A stretch of DNA of 64,000 bases, from contig JAANYP010004787.1 of assembly GCA_020465985.1 (NCBI GenBank), positions 173,823 through 237,822 on the forward strand, in the 5' to 3' direction. The stretch comes from Centrapalus pauciflorus. Its lineage: Eukaryota; Streptophyta; Magnoliopsida; Asterales; Asteraceae. The notes under the pieces are model-generated. The model made no database searches, was not told where the DNA came from, and saw only the letters and a list, made by a program, of their open reading frames with translations. Made by a program: the position numbers and the translations under genes. Shown here one piece after another: positions 32,163 through 43,376 of the stretch (its first letter is position 1; every line of letters begins with the position of its first letter).

Positions 32163-35100
32163 CTAACAATTCAACATACCTAATTTATGTACCAATAAAG
32201 TAATAAATTTTTCATCTAACGCTTTGGTAAACAAATCAGCGAACTGATATTCAGTTGGTACAAATTATAATTCAACATTACCATTTTCTACATGATGTTT
32301 AATGAAATGATATTGAATGTCGATGTGCTTTGTTTTAGAGTGTTGCATTGCATTTGATGCTATAACTACTGCACTCTAAGAATTCACAGTAAATCGGAAT
32401 CTTGTGTGGTGTAAATCCATAGTCTCTTAAATGGCTCCTCATCCACAGCACTGGAGAACAACATGACGAGACAGCTACATATTCTGCCTTTGCTGTTGAC
32501 AGTGAAACGCAATGTTGTTTCTTGGATGACCAGCAGACAGGTTTATCACCAAGAAATTGAACCGCTGCTTATGTGCTCTTTATGTCCATTTTATCTCATG
32601 CATAATCAACATCAGAGAAGACAGTCAATGTAAATATTGATTCTTTAGGATACCACAAACCCAGATTTGGGGTACCCTTCAGATATCTTAGAATACTTTT
32701 GACAGTAGCCAAATGAGATTCTTTAGGATTTTCCCGATATCATGCACAAACACATGTAGCAAACATAATATCAGGTCTACTTGAAGTTAAGTACATTAAT
32801 GACTCATTTATTCCTCGATAATGAGTAACATCTACAGGTTTCCCCGAAATGTCCTCATCGAGTTTTGATTTTGAATCAGAAGCCGTGATTGTTTTCATTC
32901 GGGGTACTATTATTCATGTTGAACTTTTTCAACAAGTCTTGAATATATTTTGACTGATTGATGAAAATTCCATCACTCAGTTGTATGACTTGTAACCCCA
33001 GGAAAAAAATTGATTTCACCCATCATGCTCATTTAAACTTTTTGGGACATTGAGAAAACAAACTTTTTACAAAATTCAGGATTTGTAGATTTAAATATTA
33101 TGTCATCATCTACATATATTTGTATTACGATTATATTAGGACCTTGACGTTTTATGAACAGGATAGTGTCAACTGCACCTTTGTTGAAGCCACATTTGAT
33201 TAGGTAAAATGTTAACACATCATACCATGCTCGTGGAGCTTGTTTTAGGTCGTACAATGACTTATCTAAATATATACATGATCAGGCTTCGAAGTATCCA
33301 CAAATCCTTCTGGATGATATGTATATACTTCTTCTTTGAGTTCCTCAATCAAGAATGTTGTCTTTACGTTCATTTGATATTTTGTGAAATTCTTGTGAGC
33401 CGCAAAAGCTAGAAACACTAATGGCCTCAATTCTCGCAACTAGAGCAAAAGTTTCATCATAGTCAATCCCTTCTTGTTGACTGTATCATTTGGCTACAAG
33501 TCTTGCTTTGTTACGGACAACCACACCGTGTTCGTCATTCTTGTTCTTAAAGACCCATTTTGTGTCAATAATAGATTTATCTTTCGGTTACTCCACCAAT
33601 CTCCAAACTCTTAACCTTTCAAATTGATTTAGTTCCTATTGCATGGCCACAATCCAGTCAGAGTCCTGAAGAGCTTCTTTAACTGTCTTTGGTTCGATCT
33701 TGCTAAAAAAATTTGAGAACAGACACTCGTTAATTGTAGCTCTTCAGGCTTGGACTGAAGTAGAGGGATCTCCTATGATATTTTCTGGAAGGTGATCCCT
33801 TGTCCATTTAAGTGTATGAGGGTAAGGTTGATGTTGGTCTTGATGGGTTCTAAATAGAGATAGGGTTGACGGGGAGTAGATTCCAAAGTTGTTGGAATAT
33901 CAGCTATAATAGGGGTTTCAGGGGTCTGATTATTCAAGGGTGAAGTTTGAATTTCTAGAGCTGTAGACTTTTTAGCACTTTCGGAAGGAACAACTACATG
34001 TGTAGATATATCTTCTGAATTTGTTGATGCTTGTACAGAATCTCTAGAAATTTTTGGTGCGAAATGATCTGAGACGGCAATAGGATCTTCATCAGGAACC
34101 ATATAAGATATATATCAGTATTGCGCTTATCAAAATAGTAGTTACAGAAATTTTCAAATAAGGTATTTAGAACATTCACTTTATCATGTTGTTCAGTTGA
34201 CATCTTAGAAGTATTCAGTTGAAACTCGGGTCCTGAACTGACTTTTTCAGGAGTCATTACGATGCCTTCATCGAATTTGACATTGACGCTTTCATTGACA
34301 GTCTTTGTGTGCTTATTGTACACTCAGAAAGCCACCAATACCTTAGAATATCCAATAAAGATTCGATCATCTACATTCTGACTGAATTTTCCCAAATTGT
34401 CTTTGTCATTGAGAATGAAACACATACAAGCAAAGACATGGAAAAATTTAACGTTAGGAATTCTTTTATTTATTAATTCATAAAGTGTCTTTCCAAAGTG
34501 TTTGATTACGATCGATCTGTTTTGGGTAGAATAAGCAGTGGCTACAATTTCAGCCTAGAGGAATAATGGCAGATTTAAGTAAGCTAGCATCGTCCGTGCA
34601 GATTCAACAAGAGTGTGATTTTGACATTCAAGTACACCATTTTGTTGAAGGGTACGAGCAGCAGAGAATTGATGGGTTATTCCTAATGAACTAAGAAAAG
34701 TCTCCAAAGACTTGTTTTTAAACTCAGTACCATTATCAGATCTAATGGTCTGAACAGTCAGTTGTAACTTCACTAGAATTCTACGCAGGAAGTCAATTAT
34801 AGTTTCTGTAGCTTCAGATTTGGTAAGTTTATTCAGATCTTTGAAGTTCAAATGAGAAAGACGATGGTGCCATAACCATGATTCTTTTGTAGATGCCTTA
34901 GATAGTAAACAAACTTCTTTTTGCATCTTTAGATTGGCCAGATCGATAAAATACAAATTTGTCTTCCTAGCTCCTACAAGAATTTCCTTTCCTTCCCCAG
35001 AGCTTATGCTACATCTGTTTGCCTTGAAATTGAAATCTAACCCTTTGTCGCAAATGTGTCCTATGCTGAACAGATTATGACCAAGACCATCTACATAGAA

Positions 35101-35290
35101 TACTGTTTGGATGGTGATCTTGTCATACTCCAAGCTCCCATAGCCTCTGATCGAATAGAATTGGTCATTACCAAATCTAACCGTCCCATAGAATTTATCA
35201 ACAAAATTTGTGAGGGTGTCTATCTGTCCGGTCATATGCTTAGAGCATCCAGAGTCAAGGTACCAGACGTGATTTACCTACAAATCGCAT
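32163..35290 (-). pseudogene. E5 pol: protease, integrase, RT, RNase H (decayed, internal deletion)
   Basis: It starts near 35290 with the protease VWYLDSGCSKHMTGQ (intact DSG) and GAG_pre-integrase (SWLWHHRLSHLNF). The sequence then jumps from DLNKLTK to RSDNGTEFKNKSLETF, so the integrase HHCC zinc site and the first catalytic Asp are deleted. Downstream are PEFQLNTSK (linker), RT (LKQAPRAWYDVLTFYL; the YVDD motif reads YVDDDII with an extra residue) and RNase H (STAKAEYVAVSSC). The frame stops at 32163. Frameshifts and stops are scattered throughout. It is non-functional. Confidence 0.88.
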
Positions 35291-37956
35291 TACTACCCAC
35301 TTTAAAATGGGTCTTTTAAAGTTAGGTAATTCACGAGGTGCAATGTCAATTACAAAGTCAGTAGCCTTTGGAACTTTTGGAAACCACTTCTTAACAGTTT
35401 TCTTGGGTATCCACTTTTGAACAATTCTTTTAGGAACTGATTTGTGAATTTGTTTCTTTGGAACCCATTACTGTTTAGATTAGGGTGCCTTGTCCTTGGC
35501 TTTCCAGATATGCACATTTGACATAGAGAAATATTTTTCATGTAAAGCATTACGATTAAGAGGGTTTAAAGACAACAGATCAGAACGAGAGTACTTATTA
35601 CAAGATTTAGAAACTAATCTATTATAGACATTTTTCACTAAATGACTATTGCTATATGTAATACTACACTCCTTTTTCTTCCACTCTCCCTTTTCTTTCC
35701 AATCTGCTTCTTTCTCCGAACTTGCTTTGATGTTCTTTTCACAGTATCATTTGACATGAATGAAGAACTGAAATTAGTCGAATTAGAATGAAAATTATTC
35801 TTTAAAATTTTCTTACCATGAGTAGATCCTGAACTTTTAGCTTTCGTAACCTTCGAAGTGGTTGATTTACCTTTTTCAGTTTTACAAGGAATAAAGACAA
35901 CTTTTTCGTTAAGTTTGGAATGTGTAACAGTTGTGTCTTTATCCTTCTGTTTCAAAACAAGTGTTGAAACTGATTTAACTTTGGGATTTGTAGATTCTTG
36001 TTTCAAAATATCTACTTTTCCCTCAGTTTTGACAGTTTCACTTTCATGTAAAGGTTTAACAAAGTCATCAATCATGAAAAAAGTTCATCAAGAGGATAAA
36101 CCTTTGAGTTCATGAACAGATCAAAGTCTTCTTCAGAGTTAATGGTGTCAACAAGAGTTGAAGTTGTGGATCTTGAAGATTTCTGAGTAGGTTGAGATGA
36201 TAGTCTAGACTGTTCTTCAAGTTTTATTTCTAAATCTTGAATTACGGTCTGGAGCTTTCCTTTTTCATCGTCAAAAGATTTAATTTTCAATTGAAGATCC
36301 GAATTTATCTTTCCAAGAATAGAATTAGGAATATATGTCTTTTGAGGAAAAATTTTATTATCAGAAAGATCCATATCAGAATATGTCTAAATTGGATCTT
36401 CTGTTTTTGGTGGATTCTTATAACTTTTATTGAGAAGGTTATAATCCAAATTAATTTGTATTTTGTCCTCTCTCAACCTTTTCAGTTCTTCTCCCAATTC
36501 CACTTCCTCAGAAGCTTTTGGAAACACCATTTTCAATCCTAATTTCATGTATCTTGTATCATATAACGTTGGAGAACACGAAATAGCTTTCATAAGATAC
36601 TTAGGATTTTCAGAACCGATACCGGCTTTTGAATTATAAAATTCAGTATCTTTTGGTTGATTTAAGTGAATCGTTTGATCTGTTTGACCTCTTTTTAAGA
36701 ATTCGTCTTCTAAGGTTTTGATTTTTTCATAAAGCTTAGTTCTTTCTTCAGAGATGGAATTGAATTTACAGAACAATTGGCATATTATAATTTAGCTATT
36801 TAAGTTTTTCATTGATGTCATTAATAGTGTTACTCAGTTTCTCATTCTCAAGTTGAAGTTTGTTTAACTTTTCTTCCATTACGGAAATAGACTGTAAAGC
36901 AAATGCCTTATCTTTGGAAAATTCTAACACAAGATCATGCTCACTTCTTAATTTATTTTCCAAAGAATGGAGATTGATTTTCTCAACTTTTAATGATTTT
37001 TCTAAACGTTTTAGCATACAAGCCATTCGTATTAACTTATTTTCAAGCTCAAAAGAATTATCATTATCTGAGTTAGGATAAGAGTCTACCTCAGGAGTCT
37101 CAGAATTTTTAGAATTGTCGGACTCTGATCCATCATCATCATTTGTTTTACTGCAACCTGCTCCACGAATAGCCATTAGCGCAACATCTTCTCTTAGTTC
37201 ATTTTCTGAATCAGTATCTTTAGCTTTGGTATTCTCCTCTTCATGATCAGTCAGCCCAACCCATATTTCATTTTCAGCAAGCATGGCTGGCTCACTTTTC
37301 TCAGACTCTGATACGCTTTGAAACATTTTTGATCTAAGGCAAATGTGCACGTCCACATCTAGGATGTCTTCATCATCGGAGAGCTGAAGTCAATGATCAT
37401 CTTCTGCCATGAGTGCTTTCCCATCCTCCTTTTGTTTTGTCAGCAAAGCCTTTCTAGCTTCTATAGTATTCTGAATTCTTTACCACGGGCTTTCTGCATT
37501 CCCTAGCAAAGTGGACCGGCTTGCCGCAATTGTAGCATTTTGGCTCTTCTTCTTTCAACATAGATTTCTCTTTCTTATCATATTTCTGTGCTTCTTTCCA
37601 CTTTTCTCCCTGGATTTTTCATATTTGTCGCGCTTATCATACTTCCTCGACCCAGTTTTGTATCACAGCTTGTTATTCGTCGGTTTGTGATAAAACGTTT
37701 TCAGATAAGCTTTGGTCAGCAGGGCCATTTGCTTTTTCATTTCTTCAATCTCAGAGTCTGTAGACGAGTTGGATGATTCGGATTCAGATGAACTGCTTAA
37801 CAGGACTAGGTTCTCCTTCTTTGACTTGTATTTGTACTTCTTGTCAGCTAGGAGAGCCAATGGATCTGCTGTTGCTTTTCAGCTTGCTTCTTGTTGGATA
37901 CTTTCCTTAAAACGACCTCTTGATAGTTATTCAGATTCTCAAAGACCATGTGTATA
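35291..37956 (-). pseudogene. E5 gag, middle and C-terminal part (decayed)
   Basis: In sense order it resumes after the E6 insertion with MVFENLNNYQEVVLRK, then a CCHC zinc knuckle CYNCGKPVHFAREC (about 37490-37535). A long acidic, coiled-coil region follows (37356-36796 with ELENKLIRMACMLKRLEKSL), then further coil-like segments to 36072, a Lys/Ser-rich linker, and WVPK-type repeats in mixed frames around 35350-35550. Frameshifts separate the pieces. The same architecture, coiled coil then WVPK repeats, forms the single ORF of E11. In Sireviruses this part belongs to the extended gag. Confidence 0.78.
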
Positions 37957-39085
37957 TGTTAGGCACAAAAAGGCCTCAATAAAACCTGTTTTATATCATA
38001 GGGGGAGATTTTCAATCAAACCTGTTTAATACACTTAAGGGAAGAATTTAAGGCTTTTTAATGCCTTATTGAAACCTGATAAGTTATTTGCAATATAAGC
38101 CTAAAGATGTTTACACTGTTACATACGTTGTAACTTGGCAGATTGCGAAAGCTGTCCAAAACTGCTGGATAGGTTTGGCATAAACTATCTAAGCTGTTCA
38201 TGTCTGTTGGACAGCTTTGCCCCAAATTAAGTGTTTTGTTCTTTGTGAACAGAACATGTTCTTTGAACAGGTTTAACACTTTATGGAATTTGTTTCCATG
38301 TCATCATGCAAAGTCTTGGACTTGAAGATCAGTTTACAAATCAAAACAAAGTGGAAAATCAGAAAGTGCCAGTATTGCCGACGTTGTTCTGATGCTTGAA
38401 GACAAAGAGGATATTTGAAATGGATGACAGACCATTTCTTATATCAAGATGGCTGTACATGAAGAGAAAAGGTCTAAAGTTGAGATTCCTCTTTAAGGTA
38501 AAGAAGTATGCAACAGAGACAAAAAGGAAAAGACAAAGATTCTGCTACAAAGGGACAAATTCTGTTTTGTCAGACGTGCAGAAAAGTATTCTTGTCTTTT
38601 TGTAAAGGCACTCCACTATCTCTGCATCTAATGAGGAAGGTTCACGGAGATTCACTGAGTGAGTATATAAAGAAGCTTCTAAGGAATTTGAGATAACTAA
38701 GAGGGACTTCCACAAGCTCAGAACATGCAAAAAGAGTTGTGTATTCATGCATGCAAGTTCTGCTTTCAACTAGGAATAGAATAGTGAGAGTGTGTCTAAG
38801 TTGTTCTACTTCTATGTTGTCTGTTTGTGTCTTGTAAAACAGTGAGTACATCTTAGTGAGTGAATTCATTGTAACTAGTCTGAATGAGTCTTAGCTTAGT
38901 AGTTTTGTCTGTTGTGTCTGTAATCTCGGTTTGAATCATTCCGCAGTTCAAACCTGTTTGTAATTAACACTTGTTAATATATACATACAAACTTTGAGAA
39001 AAAGTGTGCTGAAATTTTAATTAGATGTATTCACCCCCCTCTACAGCTTACTGCAACATACTTGGGAAACCTGTTGGGACCTACT
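37957..39085 (+). mobile_element. E6: solo LTR inserted in the E5 gag
   Basis: It runs from TGTTAGGCACAAAAAGGCC to GTTGGGACCTACT. The 5-bp gtata flanks both sides (37952-37956 and 39086-39090). It is clearly homologous to the E14 LTR (60141-61235, opposite orientation), where the end reads CCTACA, so the terminal A is mutated here. There is no internal region, consistent with LTR-LTR recombination. It contains a purine-tract-like AGGGGGAGATTTTC 40 bp inside its start. Confidence 0.87.
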
Positions 39086-39723
39086 GTATATCCATCTCGT
39101 CTATGTCTTTGGTCTTTTGGATAATCATTGAATATTTCTACCACTCAGGATTGAGTACATTCAAGAACTTGACGTTAATGTCCGAGTCTGATTTAGCTAT
39201 TCCATTCCTCTTGACCTCACTAACGAGGTTTAGAAATCTGTAGTAGGTATTCTCCAATAATTCACCTTCTCTGGCCCGAAAGTTCTCAAACGTCATCAGA
39301 TTATTTCTAGCTCTGTTATTTAGTTGCAGCTTTGTCAGAACCTCTCATCAGCTAACATATCTCATCCTAGATGGATTTGGCAGTTTTTTTTGTTTGTGAC
39401 ACTGATGTAAATGTCATCAGGGATAGAAAGTAACAAAAACTTCCTCGCAGTCTTGTCTCCAAGTTTCCTTCTTTTCTGAGCCTCAAACACATTTGCGTCT
39501 GTAACCTCTTCAGTCCGTTCTGGAACTGGAGGATTCCCATTTGGAACTGCAGGAATTCTTACATAGAACTTTGTTGGACCTTCCGTCAGTGATTTCAGCA
39601 TTTCATTGACTAAGTCTTGAAATTGATAAATTCTAGAAACCTCTCCCTCCATTGTACGTATTCACCTCTGTAAAGAATTGGAGGTTTGGTTTCTGATCCC
39701 ATAACAAGAGTATCTCTAGACAT
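39086..39723 (-). pseudogene. E5 gag N-terminal part (decayed)
   Basis: The ATG at 39723 starts MSRDTLVMGSETKPPI, then YVQWRERFLEFIN, the usual N-terminus of copia gags (a short peptide before a tryptophan-containing capsid helix). A frameshift after INFKT leads into RKLGDKTARKFLLLSIPDDIY, also typical of copia capsid. Stops follow before the E6 insertion. Confidence 0.82.
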
Positions 39724-39769
39724 CTTGATTATAGACTTTGATCTTCCAAGACCTTTTATGGAAAGTTTA

Positions 39770-40430
39770 GTGAAATTCAAAGTAGTGAATCTCGAAGTAT
39801 ATTGTATGAATCTCAGATCAAGTAGAATGAAATTTGGATAATACTTGATGAATCTTGAAGTGTATGGTATGAGTCTCGAAGTGTATGGTATAAATCTCAA
39901 AGTGAATGAAATGAATTTCGAAGTGAATGGAATGAAATTCGAAGTGAATAGAATGAAATTCGAGGTGGATGGAATGAATTTCAAATACTAAAGTGTGAAT
40001 CTCGAAGTAACTTGTATGAACCTTGATAAAATTCGATTGAAGTTTAGTGAAACTCGAATGAACTTTGATAAAATTCGAATTGAGTTTGAGAAAACTCGAA
40101 AGAAGTAAAGTCAATTTCGAATGACTCAAGGTGAAAAACTCGGATGACTAATGATGAACTTCAAATCATTCTGAACAAATCTTGAACTCTTTGACACAAA
40201 ATTCGAAGACTTTTATATAAATCTCGAAGAACACTTGGTGAAATTCGAATAAAATGGATTCAAATTCGAATAATACGTGGTAAATTTTGAATATTGATAC
40301 CTAAATTTCGAGTAACACTGAAAGTTCATCTTATACCGAGATTCAACTGTTTTCAACAAATCCAAGTCCAAATCCACTAATTTTGACAAAACATTCACCA
40401 ATTGACCTCAAGTTTGCAATGTAAACTCGG
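39770..40430 (-). repeat. TCGA-core repeat array in the E5 leader
   Basis: Between the primer-binding site and gag, degenerate units (plus strand GAATTTCGAAGTGAATGGAAT and relatives) recur about every 20-25 bp. E11 has a similar array at the same place (54390-54720). Confidence 0.8.
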
Positions 40431-40750
40431 ATTTATCACAGATACACTTTTTGTGAAGTCACTTTGGCCAATTCTCGATTACAAAACCTAAAATGGCCCA
40501 AAACTTCAAGAACACACACTTTTCTTCAAAAACCAGAAAATCTTCAATTAAATTTTGTGTGTTTGGAGATGAATTTTGAAACTTATATCAGTATATTCAT
40601 CCTTTTAAACACGAGACTCGATCAGATTTAGAGATTCAAACACCCAGAGAATCAAAATCCAAATGAGATTTTTGGATTTTGAACTTTTTTGGACAAAAAA
40701 CTCAATAAATCGAGAAAAACAGAATTAGTCACTCAAATTTATCCATATTA
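40431..40750 (-). other. E5 leader between primer-binding site and repeat array
   Basis: AT-rich leader with no ORF or other recognisable element. Confidence 0.5.
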
Positions 40751-40763
40751 GGCTCTGATACCA
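40751..40763 (-). other. E5 primer-binding site, initiator tRNA-Met
   Basis: Minus strand TGGTATCAGAGCC, two bases inside the 5' LTR. Confidence 0.93.
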
Positions 40764-40765
40764 AT

Positions 40766-41005
40766 TGATAGTATCAAAATGTAATACGAAATCAAGATTA
40801 AAACACTAAGAACAGATGAATCACAATTAGCCGAATGATTAATATTGAGAGAAATATTACGCAGTACAATACGGGAATGAAAATCACAACTTACTGCTAC
40901 AGTGCTGTTACATTCAACCCTATTTTATATTCAAATACAACTTTCACAATATTACAAAATAGCCCCTAGACTTGACGTTTATAAACAAGAAATATATTCT
41001 CAACA
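40766..41005 (-). repeat. E5 5' LTR (240 bp)
   Basis: Matches the 3' LTR at 26233-26470; followed by the target-site duplication gggtc (41006-41010). Confidence 0.93.
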
Positions 41006-41010
41006 GGGTC

Positions 41011-41060
41011 TAACGAAACACCTTCGCCGCTAACAACATGTCCCAAAACTTGACTTCTCG
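41011..41060 (-). pseudogene. E3 RT fragment
   Basis: The sense strand reads FWLREVKF followed, after a 1-base shift, by GHVVSGEGVSLDP, the end of the RT palm and start of the thumb. Unlike E2 and E4, there is no intron at this position. Upstream (above 41060) the RT stops matching and E7 LTR sequence begins. Confidence 0.8.
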
Positions 41061-41582
41061 AAGCCAAAACTCAGAAGTGGTAAAATTCGTCCAAGAAGGA
41101 ATAAATGCAAAGAATTTGAGTTTTTATAGTATGAGGAGGGCACACCGTGTCTAAAACTAGGGCACATCATGCCTATGAGTTGTCGTCCTCTAATTGGCCC
41201 AAAAAATATCTCAGAAATGATGGTTTTCAGGAGAGCACACCATGCCTTTTTGAGGGCACGCTGTGCCTTAATGCTTGGAGCTCTCGGATAACATGTCAAT
41301 GAAAATGAAGTATGAGGTGCCTAGGAGGGCACGTCGTGCCTTTTGAAGAGAACTCTATGCCTTTTGAATTGCCCAAATCCGAGTTCGTATGAGAGAGTTA
41401 TGACCAAATTACGAAACAAACGCATGACAACCAATTTCTTTCATTTCTTCCTGAATCTAGCCAAAACAAGAGACGAGTAATAAATATACATTTAACCATA
41501 AAAACCATCAAAATCATGCAAATATTATACATTGAAGTCCATGTATATCGCCAATAACATATGCATACAATTGGCGATATCA
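41061..41582 (-). repeat. E7 3' LTR, truncated
   Basis: It aligns with 46946-47450 in the 5' LTR (shared GTGGT(A/G)AAATTCGTCCAA, TCCGAGTTCGTATGAGAGAG, CAAATATTATACATT). Its outer end on the minus strand starts TGATATCGCCAAT, which pairs with ATTGGCGATAT 25 bp further in. The remainder was lost at the junction with E3. Confidence 0.78.
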
Positions 41583-43376
41583 TATATTCCCACACATAAA
41601 CTTTGCTTGCCCTCAAGCAAATCTATAATATTACATGCAAATTTGTTGACAAAATGGTCATCTAGTGGAAGCTCAATCTCTCAATTACTTTCAAGATACA
41701 TAAGCATTAAAGACTTTAAAAGAAGACAGGTATGGAACAAAAAGTGATTGGAGTAAAGTTTGAGACTAAAGTGAGAGTGATGTTATAACATGCAAAGACC
41801 TTTTTATAAAGACCAAATCTAAGACTAAAACATCTCAACAAAATGAATCGTTCATCACTCGATGTTTAGGCATAATTAAGGCACTTAAGTGCCAAATTGA
41901 AGCATTTAATGACATATGCTTGCCAAAGAATAAAATCTCTAACATTTGAAATGAGAAAATGCAATCATCGAAAGGACTTTACAAGGGCTAAAACGGGGCT
42001 AAGGTTAAGGTGAGAAAAGTTGGAACGAGTGGTAAAAAGTAACCAAACATTTGCATTTACGAGATGAAAATTTACAATACATAGCAATTTAACATGATTA
42101 TACTTTATTCTATTTATCTTTCACAACTACTTTGTTTGGAGCTAATCATAGGATATTCTAACAATGTTATATAATTAACTCTAAGGTGGCGTTTGTTTTG
42201 AGGGATTTCAACAACTTATTTAGGATTTGGATTTAGAAATCCTTCCATGTCATGTTTGGATAAAAACTAAAAAGAAAGGATTTGCCTTCATTTAGCATTT
42301 CATATTCCCCACTTCTCCTCTTTTCATAATCCACTCATCCCCCTAGTTATTTTAAAATCCTATCATTTTAAATTATGAAATCCAAACAGCACCTAAGTAG
42401 CTTGATTATTGCATTCTTTTTCTTTTTTTTCTTTTACTCCTCCATAGATTTCTCATCAAATAAAATAATTTTACATCTTCAAAAGCAACAAACGTAGGCT
42501 ATGGGTGACTTAAGAAAAAAAAGATATACTGATTAAGCGACTAATAAAAAGGAAAGAAGGGTTCAATGGTGGCTACTAAGGGGAATAAAAAGTGGAAGAA
42601 AAGGAAGAAAAGGCTAGAAATTGGATAATCCTAAATGTCTGTATCACATGATTGCATTAATTCACCTTTGTGTCTTTGAAATGCATAACTATGGCAATAT
42701 CTATCATAACAACAACAATCGGCACACACACATAACCAAATGAACGTGAGCATGTAATCTTGATTGATGCTCATAAAGGCTGAAAACTAACTAATGAAAA
42801 TGACATGACGGGTTATAATGTCCAAAGTCCTAAATTTGATCAAGATAAAAAGATTATTCAAGCATATCACAATCCGCATAATTCATCCAAGCAATGCTCC
42901 TAACTCATATTCTAAACTTGCTCCTAAAAGATCAATTATGCCAATAGATATAAAATCTGATCAAGGATGATAATTTTGAATACATTTAGCCAAATTAAGC
43001 ATATAATAAACATGTAAAGCAAGTTTTCCTAAGGGGCAAACAAAATCACACACAGGATAGAGTTTTAACCCATATTCTTACACTTAAGTATTTCATTGTC
43101 CTCAGTGAAACAAAATGGACAATATAATCATGCAAACAATGTAAATGAAGTAAAGGAAAAAGACTCTCTGAGTGTGCGGAAGAGAAGAGCTCAAACTATA
43201 GCCAACCAAATATTACACGTGTATAGAGTTGGAGCAAAGTGTGCAATCGAATCTGCGCAATGCATCTTATCATTTGGTGAAAGGATTGCCAAAAATATGA
43301 CATATATACAAGCTAAACTAAGCTACAGTGATAAGATAAAGTAAATTTCTTGGGTTGTCTCCCAAGAAACGCTTGT
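41583..43376 (-). other. E7 internal non-coding region
   Basis: No coding frame. It contains the MITE at 42187-42393. The string GGGTTGTCTCCCAAGAAACG near its upper edge resembles conserved non-coding sequence I recall from plant gypsy derivatives; I cannot assign a role. Confidence 0.5.
42187..42393 (+). mobile_element. Tourist-like MITE (PIF/Harbinger type, 207 bp)
   Basis: Terminal inverted repeats GGTGGCGTTTG (left) and GGTGCTGTTTG (right, reversed) are flanked by the 3-bp duplication TAA (42184-42186 and 42394-42396). Size, TIR start and TAA target all fit Tourist. No ORF. Confidence 0.8.

Larger units (their letters stand above)
26233..41005 (-). mobile_element. E5: Sirevirus-like Ty1/copia element with a third ORF (14.8 kb including E6)
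   Basis: Two 238/240-bp LTRs, a tRNA-Met primer-binding site, a purine tract and a 5-bp target-site duplication bound it. In sense order: leader with a TCGA repeat array, gag, protease, integrase, RT, RNase H, a non-coding spacer, a long third ORF, and the 3' LTR. All frames are broken. It inserted into the RT gene of E3. The copia order (integrase before RT), very short LTRs, coiled-coil gag and extra 3' ORF fit a Sirevirus-like lineage. Confidence 0.9.
12473..41060 (-). mobile_element. E3: Ty3/gypsy chromovirus in three pieces, 5' half lost
   Basis: The pieces are 12473-15036, 24891-26232 and 41011-41060, separated by E4 and E5. Removing E4 (TSD tgtat) rejoins its integrase; removing E5 (TSD gggtc) rejoins RT with the RT thumb. 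The 5' LTR, gag, protease and most of RT are absent: at 41060 the RT runs into E7 sequence. It is a decayed element and the host of two later insertions. Confidence 0.88.
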
